DNA of 6,823 nucleotides, from the NCBI GenBank assembly GCA_024695225.1, contig JAILIO010000226.1:1-6823 (forward strand), written 5' to 3'. Source of the DNA: Lachnospiraceae bacterium. GTDB taxonomy: Bacteria; Bacillota; Clostridia; Lachnospirales; Lachnospiraceae. Position numbers and translations under genes: made by a program. Shown in pieces: positions 5,229-6,823 of the stretch; position 1 is the stretch's first letter, and every line of letters begins with the position of its first letter. The notes below the pieces were generated by a model. That model was given only the letters and a program-made list of their open reading frames with translations. It was not told the DNA's origin and searched no databases.

Positions 5229-6674
5229 TCTCGCTTTGCCCGGAAATTAAAATGGACAGGGACTATGAAAGAAAGAAAAATGAGAAAAGACAACAATTAT
5301 CATAAGAATAAATCAGGAAAAAAGGCCGGTTTCACATCCGGTGCCGGAGTTTCGACAAAGAACAGATTTCCCACGAAACCTGAAGCTCAGGCCGGAACGA
5401 AACATGCAACCAATAGTGTTTCCAAAGGGAAAGATGAATACAATAGTGTTTTCAAAGGAAAAAATGAACACAATAGTGTTTTCAAAGGAAAAGATGAACA
5501 CAATATCGTTTCCGGATCCAAGGGCGATCATGAATTCATACTGCCCTGCAGATTCGGGGTTGAAAGCGTTCTGAAAAGAGAGGTGCATGCACTTGGATAT
5601 GACACCTTGCCGGGAACTGATGGCAGGGTGGTGTTCAGGGGTGGAGCAGAAGCTCTGTGCAGGGCCTCTGTGAACATTCGGACAGCAGAGAGGATCCTGA
5701 TAAATGTGGGTTCCTTCAAGGCCACCACCTATGATGAGCTGTTTGAAGGGACAAAGGCTTTGGAGATAGAACGGTTTGTCCCAAAGAATGGCGCATTTAC
5801 CATAGCCAAGGCCGGTTCAGTGAGATCCAAGCTTTTCAGCCCTTCTGACATCCAGTCCATCGTCAAGAAGGCTATGGCTGTCAGGCTTTCAGAGAAATAT
5901 CATTTGGACTGGCTCCCTGAGGACGGGGAAAACTATCCTTTCAGGGTTTTTATCATAGACGATGTGGTGACCATCGGTCTGGACACATCCGGCGCATCCC
6001 TTCACAAAAGAGGATACAGGCTTAAAAGCGCGAAAGCTCCCCTTTCGGAGAATCTGGCTGCAGCGATGATCCTGCTCACTCCTTTCAGGGATTCCAGGAT
6101 AATGGTGGATCCTTTCTGCGGAAGCGGCACCATTCCCATCGAATGCGCCATGATCGCCGCCGGGATCGCACCGGGAGTAAACCGCCATTTTGTCGCCGAA
6201 GACTGGGGCTTTATCGACGGCAAATTCTGGAAACAGGCGAGGGAAGAAGCCAGAAGCCACGAAAAACAGTCTATAGAAGCCGATATACAGGGCTATGACA
6301 TAGATGGCGATGTTATTTCCACGGCCCGGGAAAATGCGGAGAGGGCAGGAGTGGCTCACATGATACATTTTCAGAGAAGGGCAGTTTCTGAGCTGAGACA
6401 TAGCGGTTCCTATGGATTTATCATCACTAATCCGCCTTATGGCGAGAGGATAGGCGAGGAGGAGGAACTGCAGGAAATCTATTCCGCTCTTGGCAAGGGT
6501 TACAGGGCTCTCGACAGATGGAGCCTTTACATGATATCATCATACGATAATGCTGAAAAATATCTGGGTCTGCGCCCGGACAAAGTGAGAAAGATCTATA
6601 ATGGCATGATACGGGCTTCCTTTTACCAGTATGTGGGCGAGAAACCCGGGAAGCGCAGTCAGCCAGGTAAATAA
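5226..6674 (+). CDS. rlmL: THUMP-domain 23S rRNA guanine-N2 methyltransferase (RlmL/YpsC type) with long N-terminal extension
   Basis: The enzyme uses S-adenosylmethionine to methylate a guanine of 23S rRNA (m2G2445 in E. coli, by family). It has 482 residues, against roughly 380 for the Firmicute form I know. Homology starts near residue 103 (EFILPCRFGVESVLKRE). The THUMP RNA-binding domain covers about 103-260 and ends near HKRGYR (260-265). The Rossmann methyltransferase domain has the SAM-binding motif DPFCGSGT (295-302), the acidic GYDIDGD (356-362) and catalytic TNPPYGER (401-408). Residues 1-102 are a Lys/Asn-rich, apparently disordered extension with a 10-residue repeat. Start choice is uncertain: ATGs at 5226, 5265 and 5280 are in frame, none with a well-spaced Shine-Dalgarno. 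No ATG, GTG or TTG lies in frame between 5280 and the conserved domain, so at least 84 extra residues are translated. The C-terminal residues lie in the first unit of a tandem repeat. Confidence 0.93.
   Translation: MSRFARKLKWTGTMKERKMRKDNNYHKNKSGKKAGFTSGAGVSTKNRFPTKPEAQAGTKHATNSVSKGKDEYNSVFKGKNEHNSVFKGKDEHNIVSGSKGDHEFILPCRFGVESVLKREVHALGYDTLPGTDGRVVFRGGAEALCRASVNIRTAERILINVGSFKATTYDELFEGTKALEIERFVPKNGAFTIAKAGSVRSKLFSPSDIQSIVKKAMAVRLSEKYHLDWLPEDGENYPFRVFIIDDVVTIGLDTSGASLHKRGYRLKSAKAPLSENLAAAMILLTPFRDSRIMVDPFCGSGTIPIECAMIAAGIAPGVNRHFVAEDWGFIDGKFWKQAREEARSHEKQSIEADIQGYDIDGDVISTARENAERAGVAHMIHFQRRAVSELRHSGSYGFIITNPPYGERIGEEEELQEIYSALGKGYRALDRWSLYMISSYDNAEKYLGLRPDKVRKIYNGMIRASFYQYVGEKPGKRSQPGK
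5412..5513 (+). repeat. 30-base tandem repeat coding for a 10-residue repeat in RlmL
   Basis: Three full units (5412-5441, 5442-5471, 5472-5501) and a partial fourth (5502-5513) encode NSVSKGKDEY, NSVFKGKNEH, NSVFKGKDEH and NIVS. Units two and three are almost identical at DNA level. Each unit contains an AAAGG-type purine run shortly before an out-of-frame ATG. The repeat lies wholly in the N-terminal extension, before the THUMP domain. Confidence 0.95.
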
Positions 6675-6795
6675 GAGCGCAGAAAGCCCCGGGAAGCCGT
6701 GTTATCCGGTAAATAAGAGAGCAGAAAGCCCCGGGAAGCCGTGTTATCCGGTAAATAAGAGCGCAGAAAGCCCCGGGAAACCGGGTTATCCGGTA
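6641..6795 (+). repeat. 42-base tandem repeat overlapping the rlmL stop codon
   Basis: Units begin GAAA(G)CCC: 6641-6681 (41 bases, diverged), 6682-6723, 6724-6765 and a degenerate final unit from 6766. The two middle units differ at about one base. Every unit carries CCCGGGAA and a GGTA(AA)TAAGAG end. In the first unit that end is the real rlmL stop (TAA 6672-6674), so the array looks derived from the gene's 3' end. The last unit contains a small hairpin, ACCGG-GTTAT-CCGGT (6780-6794), without a T-run. After 6795 only 28 bases remain, in which I see nothing assignable. Confidence 0.92.
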
Positions 6796-6823
6796 TAAGA
6801 GTGCGCCGGTCAGAAAATATGGA

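Noticed and set aside
5005..5250. An 81-codon + strand open frame with two copies of NHLRTGKRVFLDEK
   Set aside because: The repeat exists because the 55-base DNA repeat has an 84-base period, which keeps any open frame open. It has no good ribosome binding site, overlaps the rlmL start and matches no family I know.
4805..5296. 163-codon minus-strand open frame with repeated FFHLKRLFFLFLDDF
   Set aside because: It is antisense to the dusB end and the leader repeat; the Phe-rich repeats are the complement of A-rich repeat DNA. There is no plausible start context.
5252..5305. Short 17-codon frame from ATG 5252 beside the rlmL start
   Set aside because: It is too short, inside rlmL, and shows only a weak upstream purine run.
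6641..6795. Possible CRISPR array
   Set aside because: Units follow one another directly with no unique spacers, the first overlaps a coding region, and no cas gene is present.
6819..6823. ATG near the window edge as the next gene's start
   Set aside because: Only five bases remain and no convincing Shine-Dalgarno precedes it.

Overview
The window reads as ordinary chromosomal DNA from a Gram-positive anaerobe of the class Clostridia, most likely a Lachnospiraceae-type bacterium. This is inferred from the protein style (a 137/134-residue acidic protein of a kind I associate with Lachnospiraceae next to dusB, a YpsC-type THUMP methyltransferase, purine-rich Shine-Dalgarno sites) and from the moderate G+C content. 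The placement is recollection, not a search result. Everything lies on the + strand, and I see no gene on the minus strand, no RNA gene, no CRISPR array and no mobile element.

Layout from left to right: the last 39 codons of an NfeD-like protein (to 122); a 196-base spacer with an imperfect direct repeat; a stomatin/prohibitin-type SPFH membrane protein (319-1269); ornithine carbamoyltransferase argF (1266-2264), overlapping the SPFH gene by ATGA; the biotin ligase/repressor birA (2294-3307); a repeat-rich spacer of about 200 bases; a small acidic hypothetical protein, best started at 3515; the tRNA-dihydrouridine synthase dusB (3912-4964), overlapping it by 8 bases; a 261-base spacer with a stem-loop and a nearly perfect 55-base direct repeat that ends on the ATG of the next gene; an RlmL/YpsC-type 23S rRNA methyltransferase (5226-6674) with an unusual repeat-containing N-terminal extension of about 100 residues; and a 42-base tandem repeat running from its 3' end nearly to the window edge. 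No gene-free stretch exceeds 300 bases.

Functionally the genes form pairs rather than one pathway. NfeD and SPFH are a known membrane pair. argF serves arginine/ornithine metabolism. birA controls and performs biotin attachment. dusB and rlmL modify tRNA and rRNA. The tight junctions (SPFH-argF, argF-birA, hypothetical-dusB) suggest co-transcribed sub-blocks.

I did not find a new defence or metabolic system. The most striking signal is structural: the four spacers of about 150 bases or more all hold short tandem or near-tandem duplications. These duplications repeatedly include or abut a stop or start codon, and related repeats enter the coding sequence of rlmL at both ends.
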